Below, in pieces: positions 1 to 9,000 of a stretch of DNA of 64,000 nt; positions within the stretch are counted from its first letter, which is position 1; every line of letters begins with the position of its first letter. The DNA comes from Candidatus Protochlamydia naegleriophila (GTDB taxonomy: Bacteria; Chlamydiota; Chlamydiia; Chlamydiales; Parachlamydiaceae), in the NCBI RefSeq assembly GCF_001499655.1, contig NZ_LN879502.1, forward strand, positions 868,001 to 932,000, given 5' to 3'. The translations under genes and the position numbers were made by a program. The notes beneath the pieces are model-generated. The model did no database searches. It was not told the origin of the DNA and worked only from the letters and a program-made list of their open reading frames with translations.

Positions 1-518
1 TTGGTACGGTTATTCCATTACAAACGACTTTTAGGAGTTTCGATCAGATGGAAAGCGAAATTCAATCGGCCTTGCAAGAGGTAGCTTCCTATTCCAATCA
101 ACTCGTTCTTGTAAAAGTGTGGGTCGAAAATGAAATTGTTGAGCCTGTCGAGAGCAGTAAAGCCTTGATTGTGTCGGATCAGCTGGACCGTATAGAATCC
201 TTAGAGAATGCCTTTCAGCAGCTCGATTGCGAAGTGAGTTTGGCAACAGATTTGGAAGAGAGGCTATTTGAGCGTTCCTCACAAAAAAAACAAACGGCTC
301 TACCGCTTCTTGTGATGGTAGGAGAAAGCGCCATTTCACAAGGCATTGCATTGCTGCAAAAATTGAGCGAACAAAACCAGTGGCATTTGCCAGTGCTCTA
401 TTTTCCAACCATTCCTTCCTTGGACAAGTTGCAAGAATTGCTCGGTGAAAGCGGAGTCAACTATTTGAACTATCCCTTTAACTTGATGATTCTAATCGAA
501 ACAGTTGGTGAAAATTAG
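1..518 (+). CDS. C-terminal part of a receiver-like (response-regulator fold) protein, 5' end outside window
   Basis: The frame is open from the left edge of the window and runs into an ATG at 48, so the gene probably starts outside and only its end is visible. After the 'SSKALIVSDQLDRIE' segment the predicted alternating strand/helix pattern resembles a CheY-type receiver domain. I do not see the acidic pocket followed by a phosphorylatable Asp in the usual place, so if it is a receiver it is degenerate, perhaps the terminal domain of a hybrid kinase or an adaptor. It ends in front of a strong hairpin shared with the convergent cyclophilin gene. The family call is tentative; that this is coding sequence is more secure. 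Confidence 0.55.
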   Translation, partial: GTVIPLQTTFRSFDQMESEIQSALQEVASYSNQLVLVKVWVENEIVEPVESSKALIVSDQLDRIESLENAFQQLDCEVSLATDLEERLFERSSQKKQTALPLLVMVGESAISQGIALLQKLSEQNQWHLPVLYFPTIPSLDKLQELLGESGVNYLNYPFNLMILIETVGEN

Positions 519-567
519 TGTGAGACAGGGAGAAGAGGGGCCATTGTGTATGTATGGTCAATAGGCT

Positions 568-628
568 CCTTAGGCCCTGATTGCCCCCCAAAAAAGTTAG
601 GATGTCGGGGAGCAATCAGGGCCTAAGG
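568..628. terminator. Bidirectional terminator-like hairpin
   Basis: Two 22-base arms (568-589 and 607-628) are reverse complements with one mismatch and enclose a 17-base A-rich loop. It lies between two convergent genes, so it probably ends transcription from both sides. The stem is unusually long for a plain intrinsic terminator. Confidence 0.75.
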
Positions 629-638
629 CGATACTCAA

Positions 639-1208
639 TTATTGAGCGTCCTTAATTGTAATCTTGAGGATTTTTTGTTCTTGAACTGGGCGGTCGCCAG
701 GTCCCGTCTTTGTGTTTTCAAGTTTTTGTACGATGTCGTATCCTTTTACCACTTCACCAAAGATAGTGTGCTTTTTATGCAACCACGGAGTTGCAGCAGT
801 TGTAATAAAGAATTGGCTTCCATTTGTTCTTGGACCAGCATTTGCCATCGCGAGCACGCCTGGTTTATCAAATTTAGCGCTATCTGTAACTTCATCTTCG
901 AATGGCTTATTCCAAATAGACTCGCCACCGCGGCCCGTGCCTGTTGGGTCGCCGCCTTGAATCATGAATCCCTTAATGATTCTATGGAAAATGACATCGT
1001 TGTAGTAGCCATCTTGAGCATGTTTAATGAAATTTTCTGTGGCTTTAGGAGCAATATCTGGTCTTAAAGCAATTTCTATAGTGCCTTGAGTCGTCTCAAT
1101 AACAGCTATGGGTTGGTGGGGCATCGTAGACTCCGTTGCTTGTAGGGGAATTAGGCAATGAACTAAACAAGTTGCAAGAGCAAAAAAAGTAAATGTGAAT
1201 AAATTCAT
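639..1208 (-). CDS. Cyclophilin-type peptidyl-prolyl cis-trans isomerase, exported
   Basis: This enzyme would isomerise Xaa-Pro bonds during protein folding. Residues 1-24 form a hydrophobic signal peptide ending near 'LQATES', which implies export to the periplasm. Residues 30-187 are a complete single cyclophilin domain with the catalytic 'FHRIIKGFMIQGGDPTGTG' segment, 'NGSQFFITT' and the 'LHKKHTIFGEV' Trp/His region. The length of 189 residues fits a one-domain bacterial cyclophilin plus signal peptide. The ATG is preceded by AGGAGG-like sequence. It is a single-gene unit, convergent with the receiver-like gene. Confidence 0.93.
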   Translation of the reverse strand: MNLFTFTFFALATCLVHCLIPLQATESTMPHQPIAVIETTQGTIEIALRPDIAPKATENFIKHAQDGYYNDVIFHRIIKGFMIQGGDPTGTGRGGESIWNKPFEDEVTDSAKFDKPGVLAMANAGPRTNGSQFFITTAATPWLHKKHTIFGEVVKGYDIVQKLENTKTGPGDRPVQEQKILKITIKDAQ

Positions 1209-1369
1209 TATTCCTCCTGGGTTAATAAAAATGCTATTGATGTAAGTTAATCAAAGATAATTCTTAGAGGATGTTCACAGACTGCAAGTGGGATGCTTTG
1301 TATGTCCATTTGTGCCATAGATCATGCAAGCCATCTCGCGATTTGCAAACGCCCACCTACTTTCCCATT

Positions 1370-2212
1370 TTAGTCATTTGTTAACAAGCCTTTAGTTTCA
1401 TCTTTTGGCGTAGTTGAGGGGCTATTAAGGGGTCCTGATAAATTTTTTGTGCGATTAAAAGAGGCTAAAAAAGTATGAAGGATGCCGCTTCGAATTGCAT
1501 AATCTTCAAGCGTTTTTAATCCCTCAATGGTGGTGCCGCCAGGCGATGTAATTTGCCACTTTAGTTCGCCCGGATGTTTGTTGGATTCTTCCAAAAGTGC
1601 AATGCTGCCCTTCAACATTTGCAGCGTCAGGAGCTTAGCATCAGATGCTTGAAATCCCATGTAGATGCCGGCTTCTATCATTGCTTCGACCAAAACGAAA
1701 ACGAAAGCAGGTCCTGATCCTGTCAAAGCCGTAAGAGCATCAATTTTTGATTCAGGAAGCCAGTAAACAGCACCCAAAGGTTCAAACAATGCCTGTAATA
1801 GCAATTTTTGCTTTTCACTCAGGATTGGATTCTCCACCAAGCCAATTACCCCTTTTCCATGAACCAAAGCGAGATTTGGCATCATGCGAACAATAATAGA
1901 ATGGGGGAAGACTTGCTTAAGCGATGCGTAAGTTGTACCGGCTAAGATGCTCACTAATATTTGATGGGGCTTTAAGAGAGGCGCCAACTGATCTGAAATA
2001 TCGCTTAAATTCTGGGGTTTTACAGCTAAAACAATCAAGTCAGCTTCTTCTACAGCTGATACGAGTTCTTGGCAGACAGTAGCCGGGATTTGGCGGGCGA
2101 GAGATTGAGCAGCTGCTGGATAGCGATCGTATAGAGTCAATTGATGATAGGTGTGTAGACTTTTGGCGATTCCAGCACCCATGTTTCCGCAACCGATAAT
2201 GGCAATGTGCAC
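1370..2212 (-). CDS. proC: Pyrroline-5-carboxylate reductase
   Basis: Catalyses the last step of proline synthesis, the NAD(P)H-dependent reduction of pyrroline-5-carboxylate. The N-terminus has the Rossmann dinucleotide motif 'IIGCGNMGAGIA' (residues 4-15). The family signature 'ALTGSGPAFVFVLVEAM' is near residue 165 and 'SPGGTTIEGL' near 230. Its 280 residues are slightly longer than usual because of a C-terminal tail without recognisable similarity. It lies 112 bases downstream of proA on the same strand, so it may be read through from proBA or from its own promoter. Together the three genes make the glutamate-to-proline pathway complete. Confidence 0.95.
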   Translation of the reverse strand: MHIAIIGCGNMGAGIAKSLHTYHQLTLYDRYPAAAQSLARQIPATVCQELVSAVEEADLIVLAVKPQNLSDISDQLAPLLKPHQILVSILAGTTYASLKQVFPHSIIVRMMPNLALVHGKGVIGLVENPILSEKQKLLLQALFEPLGAVYWLPESKIDALTALTGSGPAFVFVLVEAMIEAGIYMGFQASDAKLLTLQMLKGSIALLEESNKHPGELKWQITSPGGTTIEGLKTLEDYAIRSGILHTFLASFNRTKNLSGPLNSPSTTPKDETKGLLTND

Positions 2213-2324
2213 GTCACTTCTCCTTGCTTAGATGTAATAGATTTCTTGCATAATTAGGGATTTACCCATTTTTTGTCTTCATTTACGGTGTGAAGGGTTT
2301 GATCTGATTGCTGACTGAGTACAG

Positions 2325-3596
2325 TCAAGGAAGGCGCGTATGATAATCTCCTAAGATGATCCATTTATAGGTTGTAAGTTCTTTTAATCCCATTGGACCT
2401 CTCGCGTGCAGTTTTTGAGTACTAATAGCAACTTCGGCTCCAAGTCCTAGCTGCCCTCCATCTGTGAAGCGGGTGGAAGCGTTGACATAGACGGCAGCAG
2501 AGTCGATTTCTTTGATGAAGCGACCGGCGTGGGAGCGGTTTTCGGTTAGAATACCATCGCTGTGTCCGCTGCTATGCAAGCGGATGTGTTGAATGGCTTC
2601 TTCGAGGCTGTCCACAATTTTTACTCCTAAAACGAGGCTAAGCCACTCTGTATCCCAGTCAGTGGCATTGGCTTGCCTGACTTTTGCTCTATTTAGATTG
2701 AGCTCTTCGAGAATTTTCCATCCCTTTTCGTCGCTGCGTATCTCGACTCCAGCGTCGACTAGTTGGGAGGTTAGGGCTGGTAGAAAGGCGGGTGCGATTG
2801 CTTCATGGATGAGGACCGTGTCTAAAGCATTGCAAACGGTCGGCCTTTGAGTTTTGGCATTGAAAATGACAGAGCGGGCTTTTTTTAAATCGGCTGTTTG
2901 ATCGACAAATAAATGGCAAATTCCAATCCCTCCTGTGATGACAGGTATTAAACTATTTTCACGGCAAAATTGATGAAGGGCGGCTCCTCCGCGTGGAATG
3001 ATTAAATCTATGAATTGGTGCAGATGGAGGAGTTCTTTGACGTATTCGCGATCAGGGCTTTGGATGAGTTGCATGGCCGTAGCCGGAAGGGATGCTCCTA
3101 TTAGGGCGTGCTGGATGACTTGCATCAGGATTTGGTTGGTTTGAAGGGTTTCAGACCCTCCCCTTAAAAGGGCGCAATTGCCCGTTTTAATGCAAAGGCT
3201 AGCCACGTCAATCGTGACATTGGGCCTCGATTCGTAGATGACGCCTAGCACACCAATTGGAATGCGGCATTTTGAAACCTTGAGGCCGTTTGGTAGAGTG
3301 TTTTCTTCAATCACTTCACCGATCGGGTCTGGCAATGAGGCTATGTGGCGCACATCTTGAATTAAAGAGTCCATTCTCCCCTCTAAGTTCAAGCGGTCTA
3401 TCATGGCATCGCTTAAGCCATTTTCTTTCCCTTTTTGCCGATCTTTCTGATTGGCTGCGAGAATGAGCGCTGCATTCTGCTTGAGCCCTTGTGCGATGAG
3501 TTCCAGGCAGTGGTTTTTTTGAGACTCAGAGGCCTGACCCAAGAGATAAGTGGCTTGCTTGGCTTGTTGACCCATTAGCGGTAAAGGAATGGTCAT
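2325..3596 (-). CDS. proA: Gamma-glutamyl phosphate reductase
   Basis: Second enzyme of proline synthesis: reduces gamma-glutamyl phosphate to glutamate semialdehyde with NADPH. An aldehyde-dehydrogenase-superfamily protein of 423 residues, normal for ProA. Recognisable are 'GVIYESRPNVTIDVA', the catalytic cysteine region 'QRPTVCNALDTVL' and the C-terminal 'DGGQLGLGAEVAISTQKLHARGP' segment. The start is only 2 bases from the proB stop, so the two genes are translationally close and surely co-transcribed; the order proB-proA is the usual one. Confidence 0.96.
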   Translation of the reverse strand: MTIPLPLMGQQAKQATYLLGQASESQKNHCLELIAQGLKQNAALILAANQKDRQKGKENGLSDAMIDRLNLEGRMDSLIQDVRHIASLPDPIGEVIEENTLPNGLKVSKCRIPIGVLGVIYESRPNVTIDVASLCIKTGNCALLRGGSETLQTNQILMQVIQHALIGASLPATAMQLIQSPDREYVKELLHLHQFIDLIIPRGGAALHQFCRENSLIPVITGGIGICHLFVDQTADLKKARSVIFNAKTQRPTVCNALDTVLIHEAIAPAFLPALTSQLVDAGVEIRSDEKGWKILEELNLNRAKVRQANATDWDTEWLSLVLGVKIVDSLEEAIQHIRLHSSGHSDGILTENRSHAGRFIKEIDSAAVYVNASTRFTDGGQLGLGAEVAISTQKLHARGPMGLKELTTYKWIILGDYHTRLP

Positions 3597-3598
3597 GG

Positions 3599-4717
3599 TT
3601 AAAGATCCTCATTAAATTTGATGCGGGTCATATTGTCTCGATGGATGATTTCTTGTCCGTAGCTGTAGCCTAAAATGTCTTCTATATGTCTAGAATGGGA
3701 TCCGATTAAGCGTTGAATCTCTTGATTGCCATAATTGGTCACACCGACTGCAATCGGTTGTCCGGAGAGGGAAACTAGTTGGACTAAAGCTCCTCTTTCG
3801 AATGATTGCATCGTTTTTTTTATGCCGACGGCCAACAAGCTTGCTCCCCCGTGACGCAGCTGATGTTCTGCACCCGAGTCGATTTGAATGGCTCCTTGGT
3901 GTTTTTCGGACAGCAGCCACCTTTTGCGGCTTTCACGGGTTGTCGTTTCGGCTAGAAAAAGTGTGCCGAGCGGTTTTTCAGCGGCAATTTCTATCAATAC
4001 ATTAGGACAGGAGGATGAGGCGATGGTCGTGCTTGTACCGCTTTGGGAGGCAAGCTGTGCGGCCTGTACTTTGGTATACATCCCTCCAGTCCCCAGCCCG
4101 AGGGCTGCAGAAGCGCCTCCTGCTAAAGCGAAAATGGAGGAGTCGATGTGTTTGACGACCGGAATGAGCTCTGCTTTAGAATCTTGGCGCGGGTCGCTCG
4201 TATAGAGCCCTTTTTGATCGGTCAATAATATTAAGCGATCGGCTGCAATTAGATTGGAAACAAGAGCGGCTAAATTATCATTATCGCCAACGCGGCTGTC
4301 TTTGGTCGCTACGGTATCATTCTCGTTGATGATTGGGAGAACGCCATGTTGCATCAGGCAGTGCAGGGTATCGCGAATATTGAGATAGCGTTGGCGATTT
4401 GAAAAGTCGCCTCGCGTAAGAAGTAATTGCCCTACTTGGATGCTAAAAAGGCTAAACAATTCTGCCCAGATTTGCATTAAACGCCCTTGCCCAACGGAGG
4501 CAAACATTTGCTTGGAGGGGAGGTAGCGCTCAACGGTCGGATGTCCAAGCATTTCCCTTCCTGCAGCAACCGCGCCTGAAGTGACAAGTACCACTTGCTT
4601 GCCTTGTTCTAATAAATGAGTGATTTGGCGTGCAATTTCGAGCATGTAGCGCCTTGAGAGCTGCTTTGTCCCTTGGGTTAGGGTGCTTGTGCCAAGTTTA
4701 ATAACGATCTTATTCAT
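3599..4717 (-). CDS. proB: Glutamate 5-kinase with PUA domain
   Basis: First enzyme of proline synthesis: ATP-dependent phosphorylation of glutamate, normally feedback-inhibited by proline. The N-terminal amino-acid-kinase domain shows 'IVIKLGTSTLT', 'VTSGAVAAGR', 'INENDTVAT' and 'GDNDNLAALVSNLIAADRLILLTDQKGLY', then 'LGTGGMYTKVQAA'. A C-terminal PUA domain covers about residues 275-360. I chose the ATG at 4717, which begins directly at MNKIVIKLGTS; a TTG at 4729 would add four residues. It is the first gene of the proBA unit and is transcribed away from the divergent epimerase gene. Confidence 0.95.
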   Translation of the reverse strand: MNKIVIKLGTSTLTQGTKQLSRRYMLEIARQITHLLEQGKQVVLVTSGAVAAGREMLGHPTVERYLPSKQMFASVGQGRLMQIWAELFSLFSIQVGQLLLTRGDFSNRQRYLNIRDTLHCLMQHGVLPIINENDTVATKDSRVGDNDNLAALVSNLIAADRLILLTDQKGLYTSDPRQDSKAELIPVVKHIDSSIFALAGGASAALGLGTGGMYTKVQAAQLASQSGTSTTIASSSCPNVLIEIAAEKPLGTLFLAETTTRESRKRWLLSEKHQGAIQIDSGAEHQLRHGGASLLAVGIKKTMQSFERGALVQLVSLSGQPIAVGVTNYGNQEIQRLIGSHSRHIEDILGYSYGQEIIHRDNMTRIKFNEDL

Positions 4718-4916
4718 GGGTGAATCCAATTTTTAAGACTCAATGAGATGATTAACTTTAATAATGACTCGCATGGAGTTTTATACGCACAAAGAGCAGT
4801 TTGGCGTATACATACTGATAGTGAAAAAATTTAATAAAGAAAAAAATAAGGGCAGTTTGGATTTACCCCAAGCGGGGAGGGAATGCAAATGAAAAAGAAG
4901 GTTTTAAAGAAAAGAA

Positions 4917-4944
4917 TTGCATGAATATCCTTACAGCATATACT
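4917..4944 (+). promoter_or_regulatory. Candidate sigma-66/70 promoter for the epimerase gene
   Basis: TTGCAT at 4917-4922, a 16-base spacer, and TATACT at 4939-4944 form a good match to the housekeeping consensus, about 50 bases before the ATG at 4996. Pattern match only. Confidence 0.45.
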
Positions 4945-4995
4945 CAAAATACCAAAAATTCATATTAAGATCATTAAGTTTTTAGAGGAGTCGAT

Positions 4996-5913
4996 ATGCG
5001 CGTTTTTGTCACAGGGGCAACGGGTTATATTGGACATGCCGTTGCGAAAGCTTTTCGAGCTAAAGGACATACTGTTTATGGACTCGTTCGCTCGCAAGAA
5101 GATGGCGATTTATTAAGCTTGGACGAAATTTGGCCTGTAATGGGTGATTTGGATCAGCCCGATAGCTACAAGCAGTTATTAGATAACGTTGAGGTTGCTG
5201 TCCACTGTGCCTTTGATTGGCTAGACAAGGGAATAGAGCGCGATGCCAAAACTATCGATACGATTACAGAAGTCTTCGGAAAGAGTTCTTTGCCGCGCAC
5301 ATTTATTTACACCTCTGGCGTTTGGATTTATGGGTCGCGAGGGCATCAAATTATGGATGAATCATCTCCGGTTAATCCCATTGAAATCTCCAAGTGGCGT
5401 CCCATACATGAAGAAAAAGTCTTGAAAGCGACGAATGTGAATTTGAAAACGGTCGTGTTAAGGCCCGGATGTGTCTATGGAAACGTGGGAGGTTTGACTA
5501 ATCTGCTCTTTACCTCTACTCAAAGTGGGGCAGTAAAGATTGTAGGAGAGGGGCACAATCGCTGGCCCATGGTGCATGTACAAGATTTAGCCTACGCTTA
5601 TGTTGCCGCCGCCGAAAAAGAATTGACGAATGTGACACTAAATGTCGTTGACGATTCAAGCAACACGGTCCGTGAAATGGCAGAAGCCGTTGCGAGAAGC
5701 GCAAAAATGGAGGGGAAAATTCAAGTCCTTGGCATGGATGAGGCGAAAAAACAGTTTGGAGAGCTGGTAGATGGTCTTTTGGTCGACCTCCAGGCAAATA
5801 ATTCAAGGATCAAGCGTTTGCTTGGCTGGCAAATCCACCACGTCCCTTTTGTTAATGAGAGCGACCTCTACTACAACGTGTGGAAAACAACACAGCAAGC
5901 GGAAGAATTTTAA
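4996..5913 (+). CDS. NAD(P)-dependent epimerase/dehydratase family protein
   Basis: An extended short-chain dehydrogenase (atypical SDR) of 305 residues. The N-terminus carries the NAD(P)-binding glycine motif 'VTGATGYIGHAVA' (residues 5-17). 'FIYTSGVWIYGS' matches the active-site Ser/Tyr region, although the usual YxxxK is altered, and 'VVLRPGCVYG' is the typical motif after the catalytic site. The substrate cannot be told; relatives include nucleoside-diphosphate-sugar epimerases and nmrA-like regulators. A clear AGGAG ribosome-binding site lies 8 bases before the ATG. It is monocistronic, ending at a hairpin. Confidence 0.85.
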   Translation: MRVFVTGATGYIGHAVAKAFRAKGHTVYGLVRSQEDGDLLSLDEIWPVMGDLDQPDSYKQLLDNVEVAVHCAFDWLDKGIERDAKTIDTITEVFGKSSLPRTFIYTSGVWIYGSRGHQIMDESSPVNPIEISKWRPIHEEKVLKATNVNLKTVVLRPGCVYGNVGGLTNLLFTSTQSGAVKIVGEGHNRWPMVHVQDLAYAYVAAAEKELTNVTLNVVDDSSNTVREMAEAVARSAKMEGKIQVLGMDEAKKQFGELVDGLLVDLQANNSRIKRLLGWQIHHVPFVNESDLYYNVWKTTQQAEEF

Positions 5914-5957
5914 GCTTTCCGTATTTGCTTACAAGCTCTTCTTCCGTGCTGTTGTGA

Positions 5958-5980
5958 GCTCTACAGGCCTCCTGTAGAGC
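5958..5980. terminator. Hairpin between convergent genes
   Basis: Perfect 10-base arms (GCTCTACAGG and its complement) with a 3-base loop lie between the epimerase and hydrolase genes. There is no strong T-run, so factor-independent termination is likely but not certain. Confidence 0.6.
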
Positions 5981-5999
5981 ATGAGTTCAGGCCTTCTAT

Positions 6000-7010
6000 T
6001 CATTCCATTTCGGCAATTAATGCAGAGGTTTCAAACTTTTCATCTAAAAGCGCTTGCCGCTTTAGAAAGCGGATCATAGCCTCTACAACTAGCTCGGGCT
6101 TCTCTTCTTGGGGAATATGGCCGCAATTGGGGATTAATAGTCTATCGGCCGATGGAAAATCGCTTAGAAATTTTTCATAATGCGTAACGGGAATCAAGTT
6201 GTCATGATCGCCCCAAATGATCAATAGAGGTTGAAATAAGGTCTCGTAGCGCACGCTTAAGTCGACTAATTTCTGCTTGTCGAATTGTTTGAGCGTCATT
6301 AAGGAAGCGTCTGCACCGCCGGGAAAGCGATAAGGGAGAGAATAAGCTTCTACCTGCTCATCCGTCACTGTCTTAGCATCGAAAACGATTTGCTTGAGCC
6401 CTGAGCGAATGATAGCCGGGCCTACAAAAGGGACCCATAAAGGACCCAGGTGCTTTGTAAGTGAGAGGTAGAAGGGTAAGTCGAATGGATATCCCAATGC
6501 ACTGATGAGGGTTAAAGAGCGAACTTTTTGGGGATGGTCAAGGGCTAGGCTCAAGGCTAATCCTCCACCCATCGAATTGCCGACAAGGTGCGCAGAGGGG
6601 ATGTCGCGTGCCTCCATGAAGGCCTTTAGCTGCTGGACAAATAAGGACACATCATACGAAGCTGCTTTAGGTTTATCACTCAAACCATAGCCAATCAAAT
6701 CAATCGTCCATACATGATAGCCTGCCTCGGCAAGGGGAGTGACTAGATGACGCCAAGTAAAGGTATTGGCCCGAAAGCCATGAATGAGCAAAAGATGGTT
6801 AGATCCTTCCCCATGCTCAGTATAGTGGACTCTCCAATCCCCTTCGGGAGTCTTCCAATCCCAAAAGAGTTTGCCTTGCTTGCAAGCTTGTTGTTGCAAA
6901 GGATCAAGCATGGGTGTTTGTGTAAAAAAAAGTAAGCCCATAAGTCCTGCAGCGACAAAGAGCGCTGAGAGAACGACGCGATGAAGTAGCGGCCGCTTCT
7001 TTTTTGACAT
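6000..7010 (-). CDS. Alpha/beta-hydrolase fold protein with N-terminal membrane anchor
   Basis: The N-terminus is a Lys/Arg-rich stretch followed by a hydrophobic segment (about residues 11-31), a signal anchor or uncleaved signal. The hydrolase domain follows: oxyanion motif 'LLIHGFRANT', nucleophile elbow 'GNSMGGG', acid 'WGDHDNLIP' and the catalytic histidine in 'NCGHIPQEEKP'. All triad residues are present, so the enzyme should be active on an ester, lactone or haloalkane-like substrate; the specificity cannot be deduced. The start is supported by 'AGGGGAACAA' before the ATG. Confidence 0.88.
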   Translation of the reverse strand: MSKKKRPLLHRVVLSALFVAAGLMGLLFFTQTPMLDPLQQQACKQGKLFWDWKTPEGDWRVHYTEHGEGSNHLLLIHGFRANTFTWRHLVTPLAEAGYHVWTIDLIGYGLSDKPKAASYDVSLFVQQLKAFMEARDIPSAHLVGNSMGGGLALSLALDHPQKVRSLTLISALGYPFDLPFYLSLTKHLGPLWVPFVGPAIIRSGLKQIVFDAKTVTDEQVEAYSLPYRFPGGADASLMTLKQFDKQKLVDLSVRYETLFQPLLIIWGDHDNLIPVTHYEKFLSDFPSADRLLIPNCGHIPQEEKPELVVEAMIRFLKRQALLDEKFETSALIAEME

Positions 7011-7302
7011 TTGTTCCCCTTGATTCCCCTCTAATTATAAATAGGAGATCGATTCTTTTTTGAATAGAGGCAGCTCCAATAAAGCCACTCTTTCACCTCT
7101 TTCCCTCTTTTCAGAGATAACTCTCTAGGCGATTTAAAACACCTTAATTCTAAACATTTTATATTTGTGCTCAAAGGAAATAATGAGCAAAGCGGCTCAT
7201 AAAAATGCTTCATTGCTGATTTTTTTTTAATTTTAATCTGGAATATAATAAATTCAGTCGACCAAAACAAATGGATATGAGCTCACTTAAAAGGGAGGTC
7301 TT

Positions 7303-7542
7303 ATGCTGCGCTTTATTTTTAATTTCTTTCTTTTTGGCATTTTATTTTATTTGATCTATTTGTTCTTTCCTGAGGCTTTCCAGACTTTAGTTTCCTGGGC
7401 GAACCATACGTATGAGTTCTTTAAGGATTTATTCATGCAGCTGTCGGCTAGAATCCAAGCTTCCAGAGGCGATCATAGCCTACCTCAACAGACTTTAGGT
7501 TCGATGGTATTCATGCCCTATTTGCTTGCCAAAAGAGGCTAG
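7303..7542 (+). CDS. Small hydrophobic membrane protein, unknown function
   Basis: 79 residues with one strongly hydrophobic N-terminal segment (about 4-27, Phe/Leu/Ile rich) and a soluble tail. I do not recognise a family. GGGAGG a few bases upstream of the ATG and a gap of only 8 bases to the following DUF2157-like gene support it as a real gene in a two-gene operon of membrane proteins. Confidence 0.65.
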   Translation: MLRFIFNFFLFGILFYLIYLFFPEAFQTLVSWANHTYEFFKDLFMQLSARIQASRGDHSLPQQTLGSMVFMPYLLAKRG

Positions 7543-7550
7543 ATTTATTA

Positions 7551-8621
7551 ATGAATCTTTCGAGAGAGGATCTTCAAAACGCTGTTGATCGGCATATTTT
7601 AAATCAGCAGCAGGCGGATCAGCTTTGGGAAATGTTGATGAATCGTTCTTTAGCAGAGTCGCGCTTTAATTTTGCTTCGGTGATCTACTATTTAGGTGCC
7701 TTTATTATTTTGGCAGCCATGATTTGGCTAGCATCATTGGGAAATGAGCAGCTGGGCGGGTTTGGTCTTTTTTTTATTACGTTAGCCTACACCTTGTTAT
7801 TTGCCTCATTAGGCCTCTATTTATGGAATCAAACCATTTATCGAGTGGGCGGAGGGGTGTTATGCGCCTTGGCAGTCTGCACTGTACCTTTGATGATTTA
7901 TGGTTTAGAAAAGGGGCTGGGCTTTTGGCCCACGTTTTCATTTTCCCATTTTGATGAAGTCGCCTACCGCAACTATGAAATCGTCAGTCATCGATACTGG
8001 CTGACGCTTGAAGTGGGAACAATCATGGCTGCTCTGATCGCACTCTATTTCATCCGTTTTCCTTTTATCATGGTCCCTCTCTTGTTGGCGCTCTGGTTTT
8101 TAACCCTCGATGCTGTTGCTATTTTGCAAGGAGCAGAGGAGTTATCTAATCGAGCCTATGAATGGGTTTCTTTGCTATTTGGCATGGGTGCTTTAATCAC
8201 GGCTTACATACTAGATAAACGGGTGTATCAAGATTTTGCATTTTGGGCTTATTTGATAGGATTGATGGCGACTTCTGGAAGCTTGATAGGCCTCATGATG
8301 GTTGGGACGAATGAGTGGTTAAGACTTGGCTATGCCTGCATTAATCTTTTATTTCTTTTTTTAGCTATTCTTTTGAACAGGCAAAGTTTTCTGGTTTTCG
8401 GAGCCTTGGGAGTTTTTGCTTATCTTTGTTATCTAGTCTACGGAGTTTTCCACGACTCTCTTCTATTTCCATTGGTGCTAAGCATGCTTGGCGTTGGAGT
8501 CATCTATATCGGGATCCTCTATACCAAGCATCAGCAGACTATCCAGCAGGCTCTATTATGGTGTTTGCCTGAAAAAATTCGCAAAGCGCTTCCTTCTCAT
8601 CAAACAAAGTTCAGGGAATAG
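7551..8621 (+). CDS. DUF2157-like multi-spanning membrane protein
   Basis: 356 residues with a soluble N-terminal helix region (1-40, 'LSREDLQNAVDRHILNQQQADQLW') followed by roughly nine hydrophobic segments. This layout, a short helical domain that looks like a SHOCT/DUF2157 head followed by many helices, is typical of DUF2157 proteins, which have no established function. It follows the 79-residue membrane protein by 8 bases and is probably co-transcribed. No catalytic motif is visible. Confidence 0.7.
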   Translation: MNLSREDLQNAVDRHILNQQQADQLWEMLMNRSLAESRFNFASVIYYLGAFIILAAMIWLASLGNEQLGGFGLFFITLAYTLLFASLGLYLWNQTIYRVGGGVLCALAVCTVPLMIYGLEKGLGFWPTFSFSHFDEVAYRNYEIVSHRYWLTLEVGTIMAALIALYFIRFPFIMVPLLLALWFLTLDAVAILQGAEELSNRAYEWVSLLFGMGALITAYILDKRVYQDFAFWAYLIGLMATSGSLIGLMMVGTNEWLRLGYACINLLFLFLAILLNRQSFLVFGALGVFAYLCYLVYGVFHDSLLFPLVLSMLGVGVIYIGILYTKHQQTIQQALLWCLPEKIRKALPSHQTKFRE

Positions 8622-8646
8622 AGAGCTTTACGACTTAAGTGGCCTA

Positions 8647-8876
8647 TCATGCCATGACTCCTGCTTGATCGCCCCATTTTCTTATGAGTGCGTCGGTAAT
8701 GTCCAAAGGCAGAGCTCCATGCTTGAGCCATTCATTGTGGAAGTGGCGAATGTCGAGGTGCTCTCTTTGCGCCTGCATGGAGAATTGGCGCAGTTTTTGA
8801 ATCTTCAATTCGCCTATTTTGTAGGCGAAAGCTTGTCCTGGCATGACTAGGTAGCGATCTACCTGCTATTTAATGC
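8647..8876 (-). pseudogene. Remnant of a DUF885 family gene (C-terminal end only)
   Basis: The minus-strand frame encodes the conserved C-terminus of DUF885 proteins (putative metal-dependent carboxypeptidase-like enzymes, normally about 550-600 residues): 'VDRYLVMPGQAFAYKIGELKIQKL' in two pieces, then '...FHNEWLKHGALPLDI'. A TAG stop interrupts the frame just before the 'QVDRYL' motif (near 8869), and further upstream the sequence is out of frame and no longer recognisable. The rest of 8877-9000 may be decayed gene sequence. It is therefore a truncated, dead gene. Confidence 0.7.
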
Positions 8877-9000
8877 TTTCCGAGCCTTACATAGCGTTTA
8901 AAGTATGGAATGGTCTTTTCGCGGCTCAATCCCAGAGAGGATTGTCGCAGCACAGATTGCATTCTTGATAGCCATGAGAATAAAATCCTTGGGGCTAAGG

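Noticed and set aside
7031-7270. 79-codon minus-strand frame before the small membrane gene
   Set aside because: Overlaps the divergent promoter region; no family pattern and no ribosome-binding site.
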